Assembly (NCBI GenBank): GCA_019414465.1
Contig: DXLY01000069.1
Coordinates: 1 to 9,924, forward strand
DNA: 9,924 bases
Source: Collinsella sp.
GTDB lineage: Bacteria; Actinomycetota; Coriobacteriia; Coriobacteriales; Coriobacteriaceae
Direction: 5' to 3'
Positions 1-4,978 of this stretch are shown in pieces; positions within the stretch are counted from its first letter, which is position 1; every line of letters begins with the position of its first letter. Made by a program: the position numbers and the translations under genes. A model generated the notes under the pieces. That model saw nothing but the letters and a program-made list of their open reading frames with translations. It made no database searches and was not told the origin of the DNA.

Positions 1-413
1 TTCTCGGCCTCAACGCGCATCTCGAGGTTCTTCTTGGTGGAGTCGGTCACGACCTCGCCCAGGAGCTCGGCGAACTTGGCGGCATGCTCGGCCTCCTCGT
101 GCGCAGCCTTCTCCCAGTACAGGCCGATCTCGGGATAACCCTCGCGATGAGCAACGCGAGCCATGGCCAGGTACATACCGACCTCGGAGCACTCGCCCTC
201 AAAGTTGGCGCGCAGGTCAGCAACGATGTCCTCGGAGACGCCCTCCATCTTGGCGACGCCCACGACGTGCTCGGCAGCCCACTCGAGCTGACCCTCCTCC
301 TGCTTCAGGAAGCGAGAGCCGGGAACGCCGCACTGGGGGCACTTGAAATCCTCGGGCAGCTGGTCGCCGTCGAACTCTTCCACATAACCGCAAACGGGGC
401 AAACAAACTTCAT
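1..413 (-). CDS. Rubredoxin-rubrerythrin (reverse rubrerythrin type), 5' part
   Basis: This is the first 137 codons of a gene that runs off the left edge of the window. Residues 1-37 form a rubredoxin-like iron site with two CxxC pairs (C5/C8 in CPVCG and C25/C28 in CPQCG). A ferritin-like di-iron domain follows: the first metal-ligand helix carries EGECSE at 72-77 and the second has HEEAEH at 105-110. With the rubredoxin domain first, the order matches 'reverse' rubrerythrins, which in anaerobes reduce hydrogen peroxide to water in the cytoplasm using electrons passed from NAD(P)H through the rubredoxin centre. The start is supported by AAAGGA at 421-426 (minus strand), 7 bases before ATG. 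It is divergent from the alcohol dehydrogenase operon. The family call is firm; the C-terminal ligands lie outside the window and cannot be checked. Confidence 0.93.
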   Translation of the reverse strand, partial: MKFVCPVCGYVEEFDGDQLPEDFKCPQCGVPGSRFLKQEEGQLEWAAEHVVGVAKMEGVSEDIVADLRANFEGECSEVGMYLAMARVAHREGYPEIGLYWEKAAHEEAEHAAKFAELLGEVVTDSTKKNLEMRVEAE

Positions 414-448
414 AATTCGATCCTTTCGATCGATGGCGATGGCGCGCT

Positions 449-479
449 CGTCCGGTCCCGTAAGGGCCCTCTCCGGACG
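449..479 (-). promoter_or_regulatory. Leader hairpin of the rubrerythrin gene
   Basis: CGTCCGG (449-455) and CCGGACG (473-479) form a 7-bp stem in the transcribed leader of the rubrerythrin gene, between its predicted promoter and its ribosome binding site. The loop contains a CCC/GGG pair (457-459 with 464-466). A second small inverted repeat (CGATC 418-422, GATCG 428-432) surrounds the ribosome binding site and leaves GAAAG in its loop. These may stabilise the mRNA or modulate translation; no known riboswitch is recognised. Confidence 0.4.
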
Positions 480-497
480 TGCGTCTTGACGAGTTCT

Positions 498-525
498 ATT
501 ATCCATAAATGCGACCGAATGTGAA
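498..525 (-). promoter_or_regulatory. Predicted sigma-70 type promoter for rubrerythrin
   Basis: On the minus strand TTCACA (-35, 520-525) is followed after 16 bp by GATAAT (-10, 498-503). Transcription would start near 490 and give a leader of roughly 75-80 bases. The area just upstream (530-560) is AT-rich, as expected for a strong promoter. No clear PerR or Fur box was found. Confidence 0.55.
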
Positions 526-570
526 GCCTATTAGGAATGATTTTTAATAAAACAATTTTGAGATATGAAG

Positions 571-588
571 ATGTTGATTGATTAACGA
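571..588. promoter_or_regulatory. Operator-like site 1, Rex-box type
   Basis: ATGTTGATTGATTAACGA is a near-palindrome of two 7-bp half-sites spaced by 4 bp. From memory, the clostridial-type Rex consensus is TTGTTAA-N4-TTAACAA; the site agrees at 11 of 14 fixed positions. It has the same half-site (ATGTTGA) and spacing as a second site exactly 64 bp downstream. It would lie about 50 bp upstream of the predicted start of the dehydrogenase operon. The assignment to Rex is inference. Confidence 0.45.
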
Positions 589-617
589 TTGGCAGGCCGT
601 CTTTGACCGTCGCTGAG

Positions 618-623
618 TACAAT
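618..623 (+). promoter_or_regulatory. Possible -10 box of the dehydrogenase operon
   Basis: TACAAT matches the -10 consensus at five of six positions and lies 46 bases before the alcohol dehydrogenase start. No good -35 hexamer is present at the right distance (GGCCGT at 17 bp), so an activator or an alternative start is possible. A nearby TTGACC (603-608) is too close to pair with it. Confidence 0.35.
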
Positions 624-634
624 CGGTCGAGCAA

Positions 635-652
635 ATGTTGACCAATCAACAA
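635..652. promoter_or_regulatory. Operator-like site 2, Rex-box type
   Basis: ATGTTGACCAATCAACAA contains a perfect 6-bp inverted repeat (TGTTGA/TCAACA) around 4 bp. It agrees with 11 of 14 fixed positions of the Rex-type consensus TTGTTAA-N4-TTAACAA as I remember it. It lies just after the candidate -10 box and before the ribosome binding site of the alcohol dehydrogenase, which is where a repressor would block transcription. Rex is a repressor released by NADH, and alcohol dehydrogenase genes are classic Rex targets, so the context fits. Confidence 0.5.
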
Positions 653-669
653 ATGAGGGAGTTTCCTTT

Positions 670-1890
670 ATGCATCTAGCCCGTCGTGCCTGGTGCCGAA
701 CATATCAGACGGTTTTTCGCATTGCATTGCCGATCCTGCCCTATACCGAGCCGCACATTTTAGAGCATGCCGAGGATGTGCCCACAGTGCTTCAAAAGCG
801 CTCGATCCAGAAGGTCCTTATCGTGACGGATCCCGGCATTGCCCGTCTGGGGCTCACGGCATCACTCGAGCGTGCGGTTACGGCTCAAGGGATTGGTGTT
901 ACGGTCTATGCCGAAACGCGTGCGAACCCTACGGTCTCAAACGTGGAGGAAGCGGCGTCCCTGTATCGAGAGAACGACTGCCAGGCCATTATCGGCTTTG
1001 GCGGAGGATCGGCCATGGACTGTGCCAAGGGCGTGGGGGCACGTATCGCGCAGCCAAACAAGCCCATCAACAAGATGCGTGGCCTGTTGCGCGTCCACCG
1101 TCTCCTGCCGCTGCTTATTGCGGTTCCCACTACCGCCGGTACGGGAAGCGAAGTCACGCTCGCGGCGGTTATCACCGATGACGAGACGCACTATAAATAC
1201 CCCATTAACGACTTTGTGCTTATCCCGCGCCTTGCGGTGCGCGACCCCGAGTTTACGCGCGGCCTGCCCGCCTCCATTACGGGGCAGACGGGGATGGACG
1301 CCCTGACGCATGCCGTCGAGGCCTTTATCGGGCGAAGCACCACGCCCTATACGCGCAAGATGGCGCGACAGGCGGTTCAGCTCATCCACGACAATTTGCT
1401 CGAGGCCTATGAGCATGGCGACAACATGCACGCACGTCGCAATATGCTTGCGGCGGCGTATAAGGCGGGTGTTGCCTTTACGCGCTCCTATGTTGGATAC
1501 GTTCATGCCATCGCACACAGCTTGGGCGGGCGTTACGGGATTCCGCACGGCTTGGCTAACGCCATTATCCTGCCGCACATGCTTCGCGCCTATGGCGAAG
1601 CTGCTGCTCCCAAGCTCGCCGATCTCGCCCGCATGGCCGGCATCGCGCCGGTTAACGCGCAGGACAGCCTGGCGGCCGAGGCCTTTATCGATTGGGTCGA
1701 TCGAATGAACGCCGCCTTGGACATTCCCAAGTATGTGACGGGTATTCGCCGCTCCGATATTCCGCAAATGGCGGCACATGCCGATGCCGAGGCCAATCCG
1801 CTGTACCCCGTTCCGCTTTTGATGGACCGCCTGGAGCTCGAGCATATGTACGAAGTTGTTGCAGGTGGTATGTTTGAGGACGAGAACTAG
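670..1890 (+). CDS. Iron-containing alcohol dehydrogenase
   Basis: A 406-aa member of the Fe-dependent (group III) alcohol dehydrogenase family, which interconverts alcohols and aldehydes with NAD(P)H in the cytoplasm. The dinucleotide-binding loop GGGSAMD is at 111-117 and PTTAGTGSE at 153-161. Likely metal ligands are D210 and H214 (GMDALTHAVEAF), H279 and H293 (HAIAHSLGG followed by PHG); their spacing follows FucO-type enzymes, with 14 residues between the last two histidines. The N-terminal stretch CRTYQTVFRIALPILPY resembles a subgroup found in anaerobic Firmicutes and Actinobacteria, which supports the start at 670; GAGGGA at 655-660 is the ribosome binding site. The gene lies 8 bp before an aldehyde dehydrogenase gene, so the two are surely co-transcribed. 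The substrate cannot be read from sequence. All key residues are present. Confidence 0.95.
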   Translation: MHLARRAWCRTYQTVFRIALPILPYTEPHILEHAEDVPTVLQKRSIQKVLIVTDPGIARLGLTASLERAVTAQGIGVTVYAETRANPTVSNVEEAASLYRENDCQAIIGFGGGSAMDCAKGVGARIAQPNKPINKMRGLLRVHRLLPLLIAVPTTAGTGSEVTLAAVITDDETHYKYPINDFVLIPRLAVRDPEFTRGLPASITGQTGMDALTHAVEAFIGRSTTPYTRKMARQAVQLIHDNLLEAYEHGDNMHARRNMLAAAYKAGVAFTRSYVGYVHAIAHSLGGRYGIPHGLANAIILPHMLRAYGEAAAPKLADLARMAGIAPVNAQDSLAAEAFIDWVDRMNAALDIPKYVTGIRRSDIPQMAAHADAEANPLYPVPLLMDRLELEHMYEVVAGGMFEDEN

Positions 1891-1898
1891 GAGGGTCC

Positions 1899-3278
1899 AT
1901 GAACACCGAGGAAATTGCGCGCATCGTCGGCGATCAGCGCACCTACTTTAAGACGCACGCTACGTTTGATGTCGATGCTCGCCGCCGCGCACTGGTGCGC
2001 CTGCGCGATGCGGTGCGGGCCCACGAGGCCGATATTGCCCATGCGCTCAAGACCGATTTGGGAAAGTCGCATGACGAGGCCTATATGTGCGAGATCGGCA
2101 CGTCGCTTTCCGAGATTCGTCATCACATCGCTCATGTGGCTCGATGGAGTCGTCCGCGCCTGCGTCCGTGTGACCTCGCTAACGCCGTGAGCGTGTGCAA
2201 AACGCAAGCCGTGCCCTATGGCGTCACGCTTATCATGGCGCCCTGGAACTATCCGTTTTTGCTGACGCTCGAGCCACTCGCCGGGGCTCTTGCCGCGGGC
2301 AATACCGTGGTCATCAAGCCGAGTGCCTATGCTCCGGCATCGAGTGCGGTGCTCAAGCAAATCTGTGAAGAGGCATTTGATCCGCGCCTGGTGACGGTTG
2401 TCGAGGGCGGGCGCGCCGAAAACCAAGCGCTGCTCGATGAGTGCTGGGACAAGATCTTCTTTACCGGTAGTGTTCCGGTTGGCAAGCTCGTCATGGAGCG
2501 CGCGAGTAAAAACCTTACGCCCGTGACGCTTGAGCTGGGCGGAAAGAGCCCCTGTGTCGTGGATGCGACGGCAAACCTGAAGGTCGCGGCGCGGCGTATC
2601 GCATTTGGTAAATGGCTCAACGTGGGCCAGACCTGCGTGGCGCCCGACTACCTGCTGGTCGACGTGCGCGTGCACGATGAGCTGTTGGGTCTCATCAAGG
2701 AGGAGGTCCGTCGCATGTTTGGCGAGCACCCGCTCGACAACGAGGACTACGGTCATATTGTCAACGCCAAGCATTTTGCGCGCGTGCGCGGGCTGATCGA
2801 CCCCGATAAGGTTGTGCTGGGAGGAACGGCGCGCGAGTCGTCGCTCAAAATTGAGCCGACGATCCTAGACGGCGTGGCGCCTGAGGACGCCGTGATGCAG
2901 GAGGAGATTTTCGGCCCCATCTTGCCGGTGCTGACGTTTGAGAGCCTAGACGAGGCCGAAGCGTTTATTACGGATCGTCCGACGCCGCTGGCCCTGTATA
3001 TCTTTAGTCAGGATCGCGCGGTTCAGCAGCGCTTTGTGCGCTACGTGCCCTTTGGCGGCGGCTGCGTCAACGACACGATCATGCATCTGGCTACGAGCCA
3101 TATGGGCTTTGGCGGCATGGGCGCGAGCGGCATGGGGCAGTACCATGGCCGCGAGAGCTTCGATACGTTTAGCCATAAGAAGAGCATCGTGAACAAGGCA
3201 ACGTGGCTGGACGTGCCGTTTCGGTATGCGCCCTACGCAAGCTGGAAGCACAAATTTGTGCGCATGTTTGTGCATTAG
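1899..3278 (+). CDS. Aldehyde dehydrogenase (NAD(P)+-dependent)
   Basis: A 459-aa enzyme of the aldehyde dehydrogenase superfamily, close to the shorter class 3/fatty-aldehyde type, which oxidises aldehydes to carboxylic acids. Visible motifs are PWNYPF at 115-120 (N117, oxyanion site), VVIKPS at 137-142 (K140, cofactor), LELGGKSP at 211-218 (E212, general base), catalytic C246 in GQTCVAPDY, and EEIFGP at 335-340. The C-terminal part (GFGGMGASGMGQYHG) fits this subgroup. The start follows a strong GGAGGG (1890-1895) that overlaps the stop region of the alcohol dehydrogenase by a few bases. Together the pair could carry an alcohol through its aldehyde to an acid, or run in reverse to dispose of reducing power. 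The length of about 455-460 residues is normal for the class. Substrate is unknown. Confidence 0.95.
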   Translation: MNTEEIARIVGDQRTYFKTHATFDVDARRRALVRLRDAVRAHEADIAHALKTDLGKSHDEAYMCEIGTSLSEIRHHIAHVARWSRPRLRPCDLANAVSVCKTQAVPYGVTLIMAPWNYPFLLTLEPLAGALAAGNTVVIKPSAYAPASSAVLKQICEEAFDPRLVTVVEGGRAENQALLDECWDKIFFTGSVPVGKLVMERASKNLTPVTLELGGKSPCVVDATANLKVAARRIAFGKWLNVGQTCVAPDYLLVDVRVHDELLGLIKEEVRRMFGEHPLDNEDYGHIVNAKHFARVRGLIDPDKVVLGGTARESSLKIEPTILDGVAPEDAVMQEEIFGPILPVLTFESLDEAEAFITDRPTPLALYIFSQDRAVQQRFVRYVPFGGGCVNDTIMHLATSHMGFGGMGASGMGQYHGRESFDTFSHKKSIVNKATWLDVPFRYAPYASWKHKFVRMFVH

Positions 3279-3280
3279 GA

Positions 3281-3322
3281 AATGGCAGGTAATACGAACA
3301 AGTGTTCCTATTACCTGTCATT
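3281..3322. terminator. Long hairpin after the dehydrogenase operon
   Basis: Arms 3281-3294 and 3309-3322 pair over 14 bp (one G-U wobble). After a C-C mismatch, GAAC (3296-3299) pairs with GTTC (3304-3307) around a 4-base loop AAGT. The hairpin begins two bases after the aldehyde dehydrogenase stop codon. It has no U-tract on the plus strand (AACGTTAG follows). Leftward, it is followed by only a short T-rich stretch. It may be an RNA 3'-end stabiliser or a weak two-way terminator. Confidence 0.55.
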
Positions 3323-3354
3323 AACGTTAGACTACTGCTATGGGGTACGGATGG

Positions 3355-3381
3355 GCCAACTCCCTTTAGAAGGGAATTGGT
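3355..3381 (+). promoter_or_regulatory. Leader hairpin hiding the ribosome binding site
   Basis: TCCCTT (3361-3366) pairs with AAGGGA (3370-3375) around the loop TAG. After one C-A mismatch the stem continues with GCCAA (3355-3359) against TTGGT (3377-3381, including one G-U pair). The stem ends at the base before the ATG of the 27-codon gene. The paired AAGGGA is that gene's Shine-Dalgarno sequence, so translation should be off while the hairpin is closed. Confidence 0.65.
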
Positions 3382-3465
3382 ATGAACGTAAGCGATGTTA
3401 TTTCGTTACTGGCGTTGTTAATCGCGGCTATCGAACTCGGCCTGTTTATCGGCCGAATGAAATAG
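3382..3465 (+). CDS. 27-aa hydrophobic peptide, candidate type I toxin
   Basis: The peptide starts MNVSDVISLLALLIAAIELG and ends LFIGRMK. It is one predicted transmembrane helix (about residues 6-24) with a basic tail, so it should insert in the inner membrane. A good ribosome binding site (AGAAGGGA, 6 bases before ATG) is trapped in a leader hairpin. Size, single hydrophobic helix, charged end and hidden ribosome binding site match small membrane toxins of type I toxin-antitoxin systems, such as the Fst/TxpA and 'putative holin-like toxin' groups. I cannot show homology to any of these. The stop codon runs into a GC-rich structured 3' region (3465-3490). It is possible that this is only a small membrane peptide without toxic action. 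It is far too short for routine gene callers. Confidence 0.55.
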   Translation: MNVSDVISLLALLIAAIELGLFIGRMK

Positions 3466-3701
3466 CCGCCCCCGCGTAAGCGAAGACGGCCACTTCTCAC
3501 GATGAAAACGTGTATCGGAGTTGGCAAGACCCGCGGCAACGGGTGCCATCCGTGTTCCTATCTTATCTGCAAGCGTTCTGTCGCGCAAGCGTTGAGGCAA
3601 ACGATTGAAGGACGCAGACAGGATGTATTTGTGTCCGCACGGGACCGTAGACTTCTCAATAAGGTTAAACACCGGTTTATCCGGCCGTTAGGGGAGCTGC
3701 T
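3466..3701. other. Structured intergenic region between the small peptide and the HIRAN gene
   Basis: No convincing protein gene is present. Two structured elements are seen. One is an imperfect hairpin at 3465-3490 (GCCG/CGGC outer pairs, CGC-GTAA-GCG inner). The other is a hairpin at 3523-3547, where GGCA pairs with TGCC and CCCG with CGGG, with a bulged AGA and loop CGGCAA. The second could end the small-peptide mRNA, though no T-run follows. A minus-strand promoter candidate lies at 3560-3588. I see no clear promoter for the HIRAN gene in 3590-3690. Confidence 0.4.
3560..3588 (-). promoter_or_regulatory. Candidate promoter for an RNA antisense to the 27-aa gene
   Basis: On the minus strand TTGCGC (3583-3588) and TAAGAT (3560-3565) are separated by exactly 17 bp; each matches the sigma-70 consensus at 4 of 6 positions. 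Transcription would start near 3553 and run leftward through the 3' region, coding sequence and leader of the small peptide gene. The hairpin at 3281-3322 is a possible end point. Evidence is modest. Confidence 0.3.
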
Positions 3702-4028
3702 ATGTACGAGCCTTCACGTGTTCTTCTGTCGTTTCATATCGCAGGATTTCAATATGCCGATGGCACCTTGGTCCTGGGCGATCTTAAAGCGGGCGATAAA
3801 CTGACACTGTGCGCCGAGCGCGATAATCCCCATGACCCCGAGGCAGTTGCGATCTACTATGGCAAGACCAAACTTGGCTACGTTCCGGGAAACGAGGTCG
3901 GCCCGCTGTCCTTGATGATGTATTACGGCCACGAGGACGTATTTGAGGCCCGCGTGCAACAGGTTGCCCCCGAGCGCAGCCCGTGGCACCAGGTGCGCGT
4001 TGGCCTCTATGTGGTGGATGCCCGCTAG
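3702..4028 (+). CDS. Small HIRAN-domain protein
   Basis: This 108-aa protein is almost entirely one HIRAN domain. The family pattern is seen as FHIAGFQY (11-18), then GDKLTLCAERDNPHDPEAVA (31-50), then YYGKTKLGYVPG (52-63). In the eukaryotic protein HLTF the HIRAN domain binds the 3' end of single-stranded DNA; bacterial stand-alone copies are common but poorly understood and are presumed to bind nucleic acid. No other domain, signal peptide or membrane segment is present. The start is set by GGGGAG (3691-3696), 5 bases before ATG; the 12-base context GGAGCTGCTATG is identical to that of the DUF2130 gene at 4979. It is followed after 18 bp by the 59-aa gene, so they likely share a transcript. 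Confidence 0.85.
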   Translation: MYEPSRVLLSFHIAGFQYADGTLVLGDLKAGDKLTLCAERDNPHDPEAVAIYYGKTKLGYVPGNEVGPLSLMMYYGHEDVFEARVQQVAPERSPWHQVRVGLYVVDAR

Positions 4029-4046
4029 TCGGCAATGGAGGCGGCC

Positions 4047-4226
4047 ATGTTTGATGACGACGACCAGTTCGATCTGACAGACGATCCGTTTGAGTGGGAT
4101 GTGCTACTCGATGACGATGAGCTGGAACAGGACCGTAAGATGCGGCAGGACAAGAAAACTCAGGGTGACGCTTCGAAAAAGCAAGACAAGCGCCGCCGCG
4201 GACTGTTCGGCGGGCTCTTTGGATAA
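4047..4226 (+). CDS. 59-aa charge-segregated protein of unknown function
   Basis: I chose the ATG at 4047 and not the in-frame ATG at 4035, because GGAGG at 4037-4041 lies 5 bases before 4047 and overlaps the earlier codon. The protein has three parts: a very acidic start (residues 1-31, DDDD and DDDE runs), a lysine/arginine-rich middle (about 33-52) and a short glycine-phenylalanine tail, GLFGGLFG, at the very end. No known domain is recognised. The acidic region could mimic nucleic acid or bind a basic partner, and the RRRGLFGGLFG tail could be a membrane-binding or protein-docking peptide; both are speculation. It lies 18 bp after the HIRAN gene and 66 bp before the phosphoesterase gene. 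Confidence 0.7.
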   Translation: MFDDDDQFDLTDDPFEWDVLLDDDELEQDRKMRQDKKTQGDASKKQDKRRRGLFGGLFG

Positions 4227-4292
4227 CCGCCGCATCGCTACATCTGTATACTTAGCACGAGTTGAACACGTTGCGAAATGAGGGCATAGACG

Positions 4293-4838
4293 ATGATGTG
4301 GTTTTCCGCCGACCTGCACCTGGGCGATACGAATATCTTGCACGACATGGACCGGCCGTTTGACTCGGTCGAGGAGATGAACCGCAAGGTCATCGATGCC
4401 ATCAATGAGTGCGTGGCTGCGGACGACCGCCTCTATATTCTGGGTGACTTTACCTATCGTTTGCCCCTGGCGGAGGCGGTGCGCCTGCGCGAGCGTATCG
4501 AATGCCAGAACGTGACGCTCATCCGCGGTAACCATGACGGCGACTGGGAAGATTCCGACGTACCGCAGATTTGGGAAAACGTGCGCGATTACCTGGAGAT
4601 TGCTCCCGGCTATGCCAAGGGCCATCGTCTGGTTATGAGCCACTACCCCATGCTCAGCTGGAACGGCAAGGCACGTGGCGCCATTATGCTGCATGGGCAT
4701 ATCCACAGCAGGGGTGACCGCGCCAACGCACGCAACCGCGATCGCGAGCGCCCTATCTTTCGCTACGATGTCGGTCTCGATGCCAACGAGTACAAGCCCG
4801 TAAGCCGTGATCAGATTCTTAGCTTCTTTGGGCTATAG
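4293..4838 (+). CDS. Calcineurin-like metallophosphoesterase
   Basis: A 181-aa enzyme with the full two-metal phosphoesterase motif set: DLHLGD (D7, H9), GDFTYR (D52), GNHD (N80, H81), SHYP (H117) and GHIH (H136, H138). Short single-domain members of this type hydrolyse phosphodiester or phosphomonoester bonds in nucleotides, nucleic acids or small phosphates; the substrate here cannot be told. GAGGG (4280-4284) supports ATG 4293; ATG 4296 follows directly and is the alternative start. There is no signal peptide, so it is cytoplasmic. It is likely the last gene of the HIRAN transcript, or has its own promoter in the 66-bp gap. The stop codon abuts a palindromic repeat and terminator. Confidence 0.93.
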   Translation: MMWFSADLHLGDTNILHDMDRPFDSVEEMNRKVIDAINECVAADDRLYILGDFTYRLPLAEAVRLRERIECQNVTLIRGNHDGDWEDSDVPQIWENVRDYLEIAPGYAKGHRLVMSHYPMLSWNGKARGAIMLHGHIHSRGDRANARNRDRERPIFRYDVGLDANEYKPVSRDQILSFFGL

Positions 4839-4891
4839 GGCGCCAGAGCCACCACAAAGGGGACAGGCACCTTTGTGGTGGCTCTGGCGCC
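4839..4891. repeat. Perfect 22-bp palindromic repeat (REP-like)
   Basis: Arms 4839-4860 and 4870-4891 are perfect reverse complements over 22 bp with a 9-base loop, GGACAGGCA. The core reads AAAGGGGACAGGCACCTTT. From memory, GGGGACAGGCAC-type cores recur in many bacterial genomes as extragenic palindromes linked to REP-associated tyrosine transposases; this cannot be verified here. It starts right after the phosphoesterase stop codon, and its last six bases are shared with the terminator that follows. No transposase gene lies in the window. Confidence 0.7.
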
Positions 4892-4920
4892 GTTGCCATT
4901 ATGGCAGCGGCGCCTTTTTT
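4886..4920 (+). terminator. Rho-independent terminator after the phosphoesterase gene
   Basis: GGCGCCG (4886-4892) pairs with CGGCGCC (4908-4914); inside, TGCCA (4894-4898) pairs with TGGCA (4902-4906) around TTA, with one T-G wobble between the two stems. Six T residues follow (4915-4920). It ends the HIRAN-phosphoesterase transcript and insulates the DUF2130 gene. Confidence 0.85.
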
Positions 4921-4978
4921 GTCCGTGCGGCGCGGTAGAGTGTAGGCGGTCGAAATTTGCGTCCATCGAGGAGCTGCT

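Noticed and set aside
84..524. 146-codon open frame on the plus strand
   Set aside because: It lies opposite the rubrerythrin gene and runs through its promoter and leader; no domain is visible in the product.
937..2774. Long minus-strand open frames (937-1845 and 1887-2774) opposite the dehydrogenase genes
   Set aside because: Both are shadows of genes with complete catalytic motifs on the plus strand; no ribosome binding sites or recognisable domains.
3302..3561. Direct repeat GTGTTCCTAT at 3302-3311 and 3552-3561, considered as RNA-RNA pairing sites like those of par loci
   Set aside because: A 10-base repeat is expected many times by chance in a window this size, and the flanks do not continue the match well.
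3418..3672. 84-codon minus-strand open frame
   Set aside because: GTG start without ribosome binding site, no domain, and it covers the small peptide gene on the other strand.
3502..3804. 100-codon plus-strand open frame MKTCIGVGKTRG...
   Set aside because: No ribosome binding site, overlaps the HIRAN gene by over 100 bases in another frame, and runs through the structured RNA region; the cysteines are not in a known pattern.
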